Positions 11,908 to 22,544 of a DNA stretch of 64,000 nucleotides are shown piece after piece. Under the pieces are notes generated by a model. It was given only the letters and a program-made list of their open reading frames with translations. It ran no database searches and was not told the origin of the DNA. The first letter of the stretch is position 1. Every line of letters begins with the position of its first letter. The DNA comes from Laccaria trichodermophora. Lineage: Eukaryota; Basidiomycota; Agaricomycetes; Agaricales; Hydnangiaceae. The stretch spans positions 930,001-994,000 of the forward strand of contig JACTVC010000002.1 in the NCBI GenBank assembly GCA_018417955.1. Direction: 5' to 3'. The translations under genes were made by a program, and so were the position numbers.

Positions 11908-12689
11908 AGTGAGTATCTGAATGTATTGAAGGTAAATGAACTGAACTTGCAGGGCTCAAACCATCTAAGCAAGAATCTGAATTTATTATTTTAAGGGTCC
12001 TCCTGCCTGATCAAGACCAAGCTCGAGGATACACCCAACATTGATTTCGTGCCCCTTGAGGTTTTTGAGGATCAATTCAGCACAGAGTTGCCATAAATTA
12101 GTGATCTCTCTCTCTTCTCTCCCTTCTTTTATTTATTTTTTATTTTTTTATTTACCCACAAACACCAGTATCCAGCCAAAATTTGTGCTGCAAAGCATTA
12201 AGAAAAACAAGATAAAGATGATTCTATTTGTCAGGGTCCATGTAAGGGGATGTTGGTCACATGACCAATTACCAAAAATGGTCAAATTAAAAGTTATAGC
12301 CCTACACTGTAGCTTGCCAAATGTGTTTGAACTATATTCTGAAGTGCCCCCATTGTGGAGATATGAAGTAAAGAATTTTCAAAAGTGTTCACTGTTTGGT
12401 CAAACTTTATAAGATTTACTTTTTGGGATGGACCCTAAATTACATCCTGAAGATAGTGCCTGACAGTTTCTCAGATTCCTGAGGACTTGACAAAATTATT
12501 ACTCCAACTCAAATTTACCAAAATCATAGTGTAGTCCTGCAGGAATCTGTGGGGGACTGAGAAGTACTGCTCAGAACACTGATTTGATTCTTCCAGCTCT
12601 ACTTATATAGAACTTTATTCTGCAGAATTTCCCAACAATGATACATAAGCCTGGCGCTCCTCTTTCTACTACATAAGTATACACACATA
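11908..12689. other. intergenic, nothing recognised
   Basis: AT-rich sequence between the nested transposon cluster and the 3' end of the F-box gene. A 123-codon frame at 12041-12412 has no recognisable family and biased composition. No repeat or RNA gene was identified. Confidence 0.4.
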
Positions 12690-14965
12690 TCAAGACATCT
12701 CCGGAGATGGGATCGACATGGGGGAAAGAAAATCTATCACACGGATCACATTTTCAGGTGTAGCCACCACAAGCCGCCCAGACGCAGGACAAAAATCAAA
12801 GTCCCAAAGTGGACCAGAAAATAACGTTCTCGTCACCACGGATTTTGATTCTTCATGTGGAGTAGGAAAGGGTATAAGACTGATTAACACGTCATTGTCA
12901 GGTCGCCACCGCTGGCAAAGTTCCCCGTTGCAGAAACGCAGGCCGAAAAGGAATTCGCTCTCATCAACCATCCTTGACGGAATGGATGACAAGATTCCCA
13001 TCTCGGTGATTTGACCGCCCGACGCAAGCGAGCTCGGGTCGAGCCTGTGCAAAGTCATTTCAGACGCATCGTTCTTGAAATCCGGAGCTACAGAACCAAG
13101 AATTACGTCACTGTAAGACTTTGGCCACCATTGAGATGGCACTGTGAATAGGTTGGGTCTCCTTGAGTCCGGTGGGAATGAGTAGCCAAGGCTGATTGTG
13201 GGTGGGGGGTTGTTTGCAAGTTCATTATCAGCGACGTCGCTTCTAGCGACATTTTTCAGGAAAGGTATCTCCCATACGATGATGTCAGTCCGGTTGAGAA
13301 TGATTAGATGGTTTTCGAGCAAGAACAACTTTAACAGAAAGAGAAACGAAGAGGCGTTCAGCGAAATGAATTTACGCTTCTAGCGGCAATTACGCACTTC
13401 TTCTATCTTGAAAGGGGCCTTCCAGGTAAAAGATTTGTTAGATTCAATATCCCAGAATGTAAGCATTCGGTTCTGATCCAGCGAGACGAAATGATATCCC
13501 GTCAGGGAGTGAATCATGTTCATGCCATTCAGTTTCAAGTCTCCTTTGCGACAGAACTGGGGTTGTGCTGCTGATGGATGGATTTCATACACACTGATGT
13601 GTGTCAAGAACCTACTCTCGTCAGAATAGCTATGGAAAGATGTAGGCAACAGTGCTCACCCGTCATCGACAAAATATGTCGTTACAAGGATTCCGAGGCC
13701 GTCTGAAGTTGGGCTCGTGTCAATTAGGCCGATATTCTTGACGATAGTAGTCGCCATTGGAACCTTTGGCATTTCACAATAAGGGTTCGCCCCAAGGTCC
13801 CATAAGGACACTCCGACACCAGTAGCGGTATTGGAGCCCGTCAGTAGATATCGACCTCCGGGGATAAGTGACATTTGATTGTAATTCTCTAGAAACGAAG
13901 CCCGAAAGACCCGGTCTTGCCAAGGGGCAATTTCTGTTTTATTCAAGCCCTTCTTCATCCGAGCCGAAACGCGAGCAGGGGACAAAGCACCGTATTCAAG
14001 TTCTTTGGTGGACATGCTTTCCGTCGGGAAACTGGGCTCGAAGAGTGCGTGGTCCACGCAAACGCAATGGAAGGCGGCTAACCAGACTATTCGTTGTTGT
14101 GTAGACAGATACAGTGATTTGGAGGTCTAGAGTGTTGCGCTCAGATTCCTGGTTAGGGTATTCGAGATTCGAGAAAGTTCACCATCCTGAGCGAGATGAT
14201 ATCGCGCGGGTCAAGAAAGCTCTGAATCAGAATATGCAATTCCAAAGGCAGAAGATGCATGTTCGCTTTACGTTGCAGGCCAGTGGCCATGGGCGCAGAG
14301 AGCAAGCAGAGAGATGATCTGAGATGATCAATTATTGTATGCACACCGCCACTTGCACCGCCTTACTCCGAAAAGTCAGGATCAATCGAAGAATCGACTC
14401 TCCAATATTTACTATTAGCTCTCCAAAACGGATAATTTACATCTACGTGCCTACGAAGAACGCTTTGACAGAAAAAAGGAAGTGATCACTGCCTTAATCG
14501 AGCGTTTTCGTTTCGCAGGACCTCCGGAGAGCACTGAACCCCGCAACTTGTCTCGAACATTCCCACCACTGGCCGAATGAGCAATGCTCCAGTACGACTT
14601 GATCACAAAAGGACGACCCGTCTGTTCCAACGTGACGGCTCGGCTGGGAAATACGGTTACATTCCCTTCAAGCCGGTCGAAGAACTGTGATGTGAACTCG
14701 TCAATCTCTCGCGTAGAGAACATAGAGATTTTACTCCAATATGAGGCACTAAATATTTTGTTCTCCTTCCGTGAGTCGCCATAACACAATGATTGTTCTC
14801 GCGCAGCGATGATGAAAGCCGCGACAAATAGCCGGTGTCCCGAAAGCCCAGACGGCTTAGTGAGTTTAGGCATCTCTCCCCGAAGTCGCTTCAGGAGGAT
14901 GAGAGCAGCAGAGGCGACAGAGATTGGGAGGTCAGCACTGTATACCACTTCCGCAATAAAGTTCT
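12675..14965 (-). repeat. inverted segmental duplication, copy 1
   Basis: This segment holds the F-box gene and the 3' part of the cyclin-like gene. It is repeated in opposite orientation at about 36155-38360. Similarity covers exons, introns and the short intergenic part, and stops just past the F-box stop codon at one end and inside the cyclin exon at the other. The two copies have diverged by substitutions and small indels. Confidence 0.85.
12690..14290 (-). CDS. F-box protein with beta-propeller-like C-terminal region, copy 1
   Basis: Exons on the minus strand: 14290-14183, 14126-13660, 13611-13398 and 13328-12690. They join in phase to 1428 nt (475 aa). The N-terminus carries an F-box (LPLELHILIQSFLDPRDIIS, about residues 13-32, completed across intron 1). 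The rest has short WD-like strands such as GVSLWDLGANP and MLTFWDIESN, suggesting a degenerate propeller. F-box proteins usually act as substrate adaptors of SCF ubiquitin ligases by binding Skp1. That role here is inferred. The start is the first ATG upstream of the F-box. The neighbouring cyclin-like gene is on the same strand, 160 bp away. A closely similar, also intact paralogue lies at 36726-38347. Confidence 0.75.
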
Positions 14966-15266
14966 GAAGCCTAGGTTCAATCTTGAGAGTGCCAGGTGAT
15001 TCGAGTTTCAAAGGACAGCCAAACACATCTACAAGATAGTCCGAGAACGAAGCTACCACATCGTCGAGTCCAAAAAATGTGTCGCACTGCCCTATAGAAG
15101 ATCTTCTGGGGGTCCGCTCGAGCTGAAGAGGTGCATGCAACGAAGAGTGTGGGGTATGACTGTCAAGCAGAGCAGGTGAATGTGTACGGGGGGATGGCGC
15201 TATACTAGTAAACGGAGAGCTGCCCATACTAGAAACACTGTAAGAAGTGGTGGATATTGCCGTCAT
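14451..15266 (-). CDS. cyclin-like protein (Pho80/PCL-type), 1
   Basis: A single open exon of 271 aa. The middle part (about residues 110-210) has the helical pattern of a fungal PCL/Pho80-type cyclin box: IAEVVYSADLPISVASAALI, then GLSGHRLFVAAFIIAAREQS and YWSKISMFSTREIDEFTSQF. Such cyclins bind cyclin-dependent kinases. Which kinase is unknown here. The N-terminus is Ser/Pro-rich. The first ATG in frame (15266) was chosen. A second, more distant cyclin-like gene lies immediately upstream (15623-16399), so this is a local tandem pair. A 5'-truncated, frameshifted copy of this gene is present at 36155-36601. Confidence 0.65.
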   Translation of the reverse strand: MTAISTTSYSVSSMGSSPFTSIAPSPRTHSPALLDSHTPHSSLHAPLQLERTPRRSSIGQCDTFFGLDDVVASFSDYLVDVFGCPLKLESPGTLKIEPRLQNFIAEVVYSADLPISVASAALILLKRLRGEMPKLTKPSGLSGHRLFVAAFIIAAREQSLCYGDSRKENKIFSASYWSKISMFSTREIDEFTSQFFDRLEGNVTVFPSRAVTLEQTGRPFVIKSYWSIAHSASGGNVRDKLRGSVLSGGPAKRKRSIKAVITSFFLSKRSS

Positions 15267-15622
15267 TATAAAAGCCGCGAAATTGGGAGAGCAGCTAGAA
15301 TGTCGTATTTGTGAGCGGTGGGTGTGGGACAAGGAAATAGTGGTGCATTACTTGAGAGCGGCCAAGGGACCCCCTATGAGTAAAATAGGGTGGCGCAATG
15401 TCAAGATGCTCCGAGGCGTCATTGTGCCTCCTTTTCGGACACGACAAGCGAGCGATACGCCAATGGTGAGGAATCCGGACAGGGGAATTTCTCGAAAGAC
15501 CATTGAAGATGGAAGATGAGCAAAAGATGAAAACAAATAATTTAGATTATGGATTGAGTATGAAATTATCAAGAAATTATACAAAATTCTAGAGTCATCG
15601 AATAGCTTCACATGGGGTATCA
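15267..15622. other. spacer between the two cyclin-like genes
   Basis: About 350 bp containing the presumed promoter of the 14451-15266 gene and the 3' flank of the 15623-16399 gene. No element was recognised. Confidence 0.4.
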
Positions 15623-16399
15623 TCAACGCACTCTCAATCTGAAAAGACGACGAGAAAAAAAGCGGGCACCCTTCAGCTTCAACCTCGAAGGCCTCAGTGT
15701 ATCACGGCCCCTAGACATCTCCCCACTGGCAGGTTCCTCCATCTCCTCATCCTCCTCGGCCTCGCTATTCTGCCTCCAAACAGCCAACATTTTCTTCGCC
15801 GGAGGTTTATTCGCACTCTCCATAATTTCCGCAAACATCCACACCTTCCCATGAAGTTCAGCATATAGCTGATTCTTCATCTCCACAACCTCCTCCGCCG
15901 TAAACCCAGAAAACGAGCACCAAAACTTGAGATTATTCAAAACGTGAGGTTTGTGAGTCTGCTCCACAGCAGCGAATATAAACGCGGACAGAAAGAGTCC
16001 GTGTCCATTCCACCCTGAACTCGTTGAAGAAGCGGCGGCAACCCGACTCAGCGCGTCCTGATGACGCTGAAGAAGAATATATGCAGCAGCGACTACGCTT
16101 GCTACGTCAAACAGATGGTCCGTCGTTCGGTTGACGATTTCCGGAATGTAAGATGAAAGTCGTTCTTGCGTGGTTGGAGCATGGCTATCCGGGAACTCGG
16201 AATGACCCAGTTGGTTGATGAGGTAGTGCGTTACATCATCTACGTGGCTTTGGGCACCTGCGCAGCGGCAGAGTCGAACAGGATAAAGCTTTTGGTCTGG
16301 ATAGGAAGATTCTAGGGGGACCTTTTCTGAGAGAAGGGAAGACACGGTCCAGGCGGACAGCACGGAATCCCGGAGGTTTCCTTGTTGAAAGCTGAACAT
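15623..16399 (-). CDS. cyclin-like protein (Pho80/PCL-type), 2
   Basis: A 258-aa single coding exon. Residues 85-195 show the same cyclin-box pattern as its neighbour: LFDVASVVAAAYILLQRHQD, then GHGLFLSAFIFAAVEQT and FSGFTAEEVVEMKNQLYAEL. The C-terminus is acidic (EAEEDEEMEE) followed by a basic tail. The first ATG directly follows a good acceptor (GTCCAG), and a GTAAGT donor lies about 50 bp upstream. The upstream exon has a stop in this frame, so this is probably a 5'-UTR intron. It is divergent from, but clearly related to, the cyclin-like gene at 14451-15266. Confidence 0.6.
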   Translation of the reverse strand: MFSFQQGNLRDSVLSAWTVSSLLSEKVPLESSYPDQKLYPVRLCRCAGAQSHVDDVTHYLINQLGHSEFPDSHAPTTQERLSSYIPEIVNRTTDHLFDVASVVAAAYILLQRHQDALSRVAAASSTSSGWNGHGLFLSAFIFAAVEQTHKPHVLNNLKFWCSFSGFTAEEVVEMKNQLYAELHGKVWMFAEIMESANKPPAKKMLAVWRQNSEAEEDEEMEEPASGEMSRGRDTLRPSRLKLKGARFFSRRLFRLRVR

Positions 16400-17161
16400 C
16401 CTGGACGTTCAGTAGAGTTTTAGTTTGGTGGAAAGAAAAGAATACTTACGAGTCGATAGCAATTTATTGAATCCTCCTTGGAGCATGATCGGTAAAGGAG
16501 TCCGGGAAGAGGGGTTGTTGTAGCAGAGGAGAAAAACGGAGATGCTCTGTTTCTCCATGCCATTGCTAATCGGATTTGTACTGTACACTGGTTTGACGTA
16601 AGATGCCAAGCAGCTGTATCAGCAGTTATTTCAGAGGAGCATTCCCGCAGCCCAGCTGCCTAACCATCCTCTCCATTGTCCAAGTCGCTGCTGGTCCAAA
16701 AGCGCGTGAGTAAGGGCAAACACATCTTGTTAAATCAATATTCTTACGTATGTTTTGGCCTTGAAGAGGAAAGTTGAGCCAGTAGGGAATTTTCAAGTGA
16801 AGCTCAAAACATAACGTACAAGTTAACGTTCATCACTCGTTCATCTCGCAAGAACAATCGCGATCACATGATTGAAATCGCGTTCCACTCTTCAAACCGG
16901 GCCCCAACGTTCACCCACACCAACAAGTCATCGCGCATCTCGCATGTATTTATTCTGCGCGGTCCCGATATATATATACATTCCATATTTAAGTTTCTTT
17001 TCGTCTATGAATAAAAAAGGCCCCCATCTCAATCGTGTGTCTAAACAACCATCACTGACCAGTCATGCTGATGCTGCCCGCGACCGTATTCAACGACCTC
17101 GACCTCGAAACAGATGCCCAATCCACCCCCCAAGCACCCTCACCCACCCAAAGGCCTGGCG
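16400..17161. other. upstream region of cyclin 2 and 3' flank of the trehalose gene
   Basis: About 760 bp between two minus-strand genes. It includes the proposed 5'-UTR intron of the cyclin-like gene (about 16400-16451). The remainder holds no supported coding sequence or repeat. Confidence 0.4.
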
Positions 17162-20100
17162 TCAAATACTCAATTCCACCTTCTCCTCCGTCCCCTTATC
17201 ATCATCAACCTTCGACGTCTCCGAGTTCCCATCCCCTTCATTCCTCACCAAATCAAGCATATGATCCACAATCTCCTGAGGCGTCGTCACATGCCAACTC
17301 GCAAGCGTCCGCTTACTGCTGTGCCCGACAGCAGTGGTGAACACGGCCTCGGATTTGATGGACAGTTGAACGGGGGGTGCACCGTTGCCGTCGATGAGGG
17401 TCACGGAGAGGGGGGCTTCCATTGTTACTTGCGTTGTTCCCGGTGGGAAGAGGAGGAGTGCGCGGAACATGTCTTCGTCGGTCTGTAAAAGGAAGGGAGA
17501 TATCAGTAAAAAGCAATGGAGAGATAAAAAAAACAAAGAAGAAACGAACCTTGTCGTCACCGGCACAGAAGATGAACTCGGCGTCAGGGTTCTGGTACAA
17601 TATCCGCTTGACAATCTCGCCCTTGCATCACACGGTCAACATCACGCTCGAGCGGAAGATAAGTAACTGATCACACACCTTGTTAACAGCCGTCGGCCTA
17701 ACTTCCAAGTTCTTCTTCCCAACAAGAACTGTGAAAAAGATCATAAGAGCCACGTTACGAGCGTCAAGAAAAGCAAAAAGACAAACCTTCAATAGGCCTC
17801 TTATGCGCCAAATTATTCTCCAACAAATCCTGGCACTGACGACATTGGAATTGTCTAAACAGAAAAAAACATCAACACCAGCCAACAACCCAAAAGCGAA
17901 AAAAAGGAGCTCACCCCCACTCAGGATCACTCCCCCGATAATGCCACGTAATCGAGCTCTTCTTCACCTCAATATGACTCCCCGTCGTCCTCTAAAAAAC
18001 CAACCCGCCATCAACATCCCCACCCAAAAACAAACAAACAAAAAACCCACCTCAGTATAATACTTAAAAATCTCCTCAACCTCCGCCATCCAACTCATAT
18101 CCAAACTCTTCGTAAAATTAACCCACTCCTTGGACCCACGTTCCCTCACAAACCCACCATGCTCCGCCGAAAACCCAACATTCCTCAGATGCCCAAGATG
18201 CTGTTCCAAAAAGGCGCCATCCCGCCCAGAGATGATGTACACGATGTTCTTCGGGTCCGCAGAGAGCTTTTCGAGCGCTTCGAGGGTCGCTTCGGTGGGG
18301 ACGGCCATGGATGGCGTTTTCACGATGGGTGCCAGGGTTCCCTAGTTTGGGTTGAGTGACTGAGGAGGGACTGTGCAGGGAGAGAACGCACATCATAGTC
18401 GAACAAGAACAACCGTTTCCCAGCTTGGTGATACAGCCCCTCCAAGCTCTTCCGGGGGATATAAGGCGTCTGCCTCGCCATACCCTGCAACCCCATCTGC
18501 TCAAGCAACATCTTCACAAGCACCGCAGCCCACGTATGGGACGTGTGCGTCGTGACGGTTTTGTAAAGCTTCTCGTGCCGAGTGGCCTTTTCCTCAGCGG
18601 ACATCAGGAGACCTCGGTTGATCGCCGCAGCAACGTCCTAAGGAGGTGATTAAGACGAGAAAGCGAAACAAACGAATATACCCACCCCCAAATTCCAAGG
18701 ATTGACTAACAGAGCCTCCTCCATATTCTTACTGATCCCCATAAACTCGGAAAGCACACTCGGGTTCTTGCCCGTCTTTTCTTGCGCGATGACAAACTCC
18801 ATGCTGGTGGTGTTCATCCCGTCTCGGAGGGGCGTGATGACGGCTAGATCGGCAACGCTCAGGAGGGCGTAGAATTCATCTTTCTTCAAGGTTTGGTGGC
18901 TGGTGGAGAGGTAGAGGGGAAGCGTTAGTTGGGTTCTGTGGTATTTGGGAAGAGAGAGAGAGGAGGAGGGAATACGGGGAGGAAAGGCAAGAAAGAAATG
19001 AATTAAAAACTCACTAATGATGCACAGGAATAAAATCCAAACTCCCATACTCCCCATTAATATGCGCAACAATCTCACTCACCATCCTCTCCAACTTTGG
19101 TGAATCCGTCAGCGCAGGACTAGTCACTTGGATCATGACGACGTTTCCGATCCATTCAGGATAGTCTTGTAAGAGTTTCTCGAACGCTCTTAGCTGCGGA
19201 AAGAAGGGGTTGGCAAGTGGTGTGAATAAGAAAGAAAGAAAGCAGGAATGGGAGGACGGGGAAGAAGCACCTTTTGAATAACACCTTTAACAACATCCAA
19301 CTTATCCCTCCCCACAATAATCTTCTTCCCTTCATACAAATTCCTAAGCGCCTCAAGTTTAGGCTGAATTCCCGGCCTCAATCTACGACACAAACACACA
19401 TCAATCTCCTCCTCAAAAAAAATGAGGGAAAAGAAGACTCACATATCTTTAGCAACCCTCTCAGCGTCCACTCCAACAGGACAATGGCTCACAGCTGTAA
19501 CGTGTCCTTCAACATCAATACCGCGAGGGGAGGCTTCGTACCCGCATACGCGGATACATGTTGAGATGAAGTGTCGTGAATAAGAATATGTCTGGAGTAG
19601 GAAAGAGGAGGGGGGTTAATGTGATCAAAGAAGGAAAAAAAAGAAGTGGAAGATAAGATAAGATAAGGCGGTGATGACGAGGGCATGAAAAGAAGTCCGA
19701 AGGGGACGGAGGGAGGTAAGGAACCCCGGTTCATGAAAGAAGAATACCAAGTACGTGCGCAAAATGGGGAGAAGGCGGATTTAAAAAGAAGGCGATCTAC
19801 ATACCTGGAAACAAACGAGATTAGCACCAAGCATGCCATCTAGAATCTCCTTGCGGCCTATATACGTTCAAGCTAAAGTTACTGAGCAGTATAAGGGGTT
19901 TGAAATGAAAACGTACGTGGTAAACACCTGAAAACCTCACTACTGGGGAAAGGCGTATGCACGAATAGGCCGAGGACGACTTCCGGGATTGATTCTCGGA
20001 CTAGCCTGGTGGGGGTTGATGATGAGTTACGACTTACGAGCGGGTAGGATGGAAGGCTCACCTAGGCAATAAAAGAAGATGATAATCATGCACCCAAACG

Positions 20101-20908
20101 ATATCGCCAGGCTGATACACCTCCGCAATACGGCGTGCAAAAGCCGCGTTTGCAGATTCGTAGTACGGGTAATGAGAGTCTGCGGACGCGTATTCCGTAG
20201 CGACGTCTTGCCAAAGTAGGTAGTGGAACAGCGGCCACAGGGCTATAACTTCAATCAGTAAAAGAGGGAGAGAAAGAAGGGAAGGAGAGTCTCACTCTGC
20301 TTGCAATACCCATCATAATGCCCATGCGCAACCTTATCATCCAACCACACCGGAACGTACTTTGCCCTCTTCTCACCACGATCGTCATCAGGATCAATCT
20401 TATACGCATCCAACGCATCCTGGAAAGCAGCCTTGTCCGCTGGGGAAATAGCATCTGCAGGCACCTTGTCCGCACCCGCCGTGATCGTACCGCTGGCGCT
20501 CGCACTGGCACTGGCACTGCTGCTTGGAGGGGGAGCGAGGACGTCCCCCGTCCACCCTATCACAATCTGTTCATGCGAAGAAGAGAGGGAGCGGATGCCG
20601 GAGATCATAGCTGCATGACCATATCGCGCGGCCAATGACCACGGCGAGCTAGCTGCTTGTTCTGTTGGTTCGCTGGCTGCGTCCAAGGGTTTAGTAGGGG
20701 GAGTTGGAGGTGGGCTGAGTATACTGCTCGTAGGGCGGGAATTGAGCGTAGCGATGATGGGTAGGTAATGGCAGACGTGGATAATCCTCCCCGACAAGGG
20801 TATGCCATTGTTCTTATGCTGTTGTTCTAGTGTATGGATGTTGGCTCGGACTTGGTCAAGAGAGATATCGTCGCCTTGGCGGGTGTATGGTTCTGAGAAA
20901 GAGTCCAT
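17162..20908 (-). CDS. TPS2: trehalose-6-phosphate phosphatase with N-terminal GT20 domain
   Basis: Fifteen exons join in phase to 2715 nt (904 aa): 20908-20296, 20242-20062, 20005-19917, 19857-19805, 19591-19443, 19382-19271, 19193-19015, 18899-18686, 18637-18392, 18341-18051, 17991-17915, 17854-17787, 17728-17679, 17621-17550 and 17482-17162. The first two thirds are a glycosyltransferase-20 (trehalose-P synthase-like) domain with TLWPLFHYLLW, VWVHDYHLLLLP, HTPFPSSEVFR and LRDGMNTTSMEFV. The last third is a HAD-type phosphatase with DYDGTLAP (split by an intron), IISGRDG, SAEHGGF and FCAGDDKTDEDMF. This is the yeast Tps2 architecture, which removes phosphate from trehalose-6-phosphate in the cytosol. 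The usual DRLD motif of the synthase reads DKLD (GRDKLDVVKGV), consistent with a non-catalytic synthase domain. One AGGGG (21159-21163) upstream could be a stress element, but that is weak. Confidence 0.93.
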
Positions 20909-22544
20909 GGAGTAACAGAGAAAAGAGTGGAGAGTGTAGAAATATCTTATTTATATATGAGATGGCTAAATCTATCGCGATGTCCAAATTATCGTCATGG
21001 TTTGCTCAATTGGGAATGAACGCTCTCTACCCTGCACCGACGTACTCCCGTTCCGGTCCGACAATCACCTCAGAACGTCCAGAAACGCAAAAGAACGACC
21101 AGAAATCATACCTACTTTCCATATCCTCTCTTCGCCGCCATCAGCGACTTGCATCACCCCCCTATTTCAAATTAATCCACAAAACGGGACATTCTTAACG
21201 CCCTGCCTCCCTCTGGAATGTTGGGCGCACCACAGCCGAACATGGAGCGGCGAGCCGTGGACACATCCAGGCTCTTAGGATAAGAAAATCTATGCTGCTC
21301 GCTGCTTTTCGGTCCTTTCACGTGGGTGAGGAAGCCCTGTTGCAGTGATCGACATAGGCAGGTCTTAAACATCTTATGATCGGAACTCTTCTAATTGGCG
21401 AGAAACGTGCACGACGGAGAAACCTTTGGCTTGGGACGCCACCGTGGATGCAGTCAAATAACCCCAGATGTGGTTCTGGCCTTTCATGGAAACGGATTCG
21501 GCGACCCGTATTGATGTTCTGGAGAGCTATCGCTTTCCAAGTTCGTTCGTGGAGCAATGACTTCACAACAGTAGGAATTTTAGTCGATGACGAAATAGGT
21601 GGTTCATGACCACACAAGCCACCTTCGGTCAACTAAGCAATAAATTCAACGTCGGAGTGGGACAAAAACAAAGAGACGACACACCATCATGATCCTAGTC
21701 ATCCGTCGAGGACTCCGAAGATTTAGCCAGCTCAAGAGACCGTTGGCTCCGGGGCCCGTACCAAGAACGAAATCCTGATGAACGAGCATGGCTTCAACAA
21801 AGTGTCCGAAGACCAGGATTGAGTAACTCACCACATATGAAACGACAAGGGGTAGCACTCGATTCGCGAGTGCGTTCGTTGACGATGACGAGGGCTCAAG
21901 GATAGAAAAATCGCATGCACGACAAGCAACGTTGAGTCAAACTCTGGGAGAAGCTGCTTGTGCGTGAAGGGTGATACAACGTAGTCGTCGCTGTTGGACC
22001 AATCATCGAACGTGTCTTGCTTCCTCCATCAACATCTTGCTCAATCAATCTAGACGGTCTCTCAACCGATACACAACAGTTAATCCCCTGGTTGAGAAGC
22101 AGAAGTTATGCCAGGGAGGGAAGTAGGCGTACGCAGGCTATGAGCTGACAGTCAGCATCCCAGCTTTGAAGGTGTTGAACAACTCAACTCATACATATCC
22201 GACAGGAAACCTCGTTCCACGCTGTCAGCACACCCAGACGACGTCATCCCATCTTTTGAATCCGTCTCAGATGGGCAACCAAGTTGTCGGAGTTGCGAAG
22301 GAGATGGAGCACTCAATGTGGACTCGGAAGATCATTGTGGATGGGATGCTCAAGGGTGGTGAAGGTGATTCGAGAAGAGGCATGTGAAGATGGAGAAAAG
22401 CGAAAGCGAGCATGTTTACTTTCTTCAAGTTGGTCCACGAAGGGTGCTTATGTAGGGTTACTGCACCCCAGGCGGGCTGTCCATCAGAAAGACACGAGAC
22501 CATTGAAGTATCGTACGGCAGAAGGTGTATCTCTTTACATAATT
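20909..22544. other. intergenic region upstream of the trehalose gene
   Basis: About 1.6 kb. The first few hundred bases should contain the trehalose gene promoter. Short frames at 21318-21632 (minus) and 21376-21609 (plus) overlap each other and neither resembles a known family. Nothing else was recognised. Confidence 0.4.

Noticed and set aside
14291..14344. Longer start of the first F-box gene beginning at 14344
   Set aside because: The codon there is GTG. The first ATG in frame is at 14290 and already lies upstream of the F-box.
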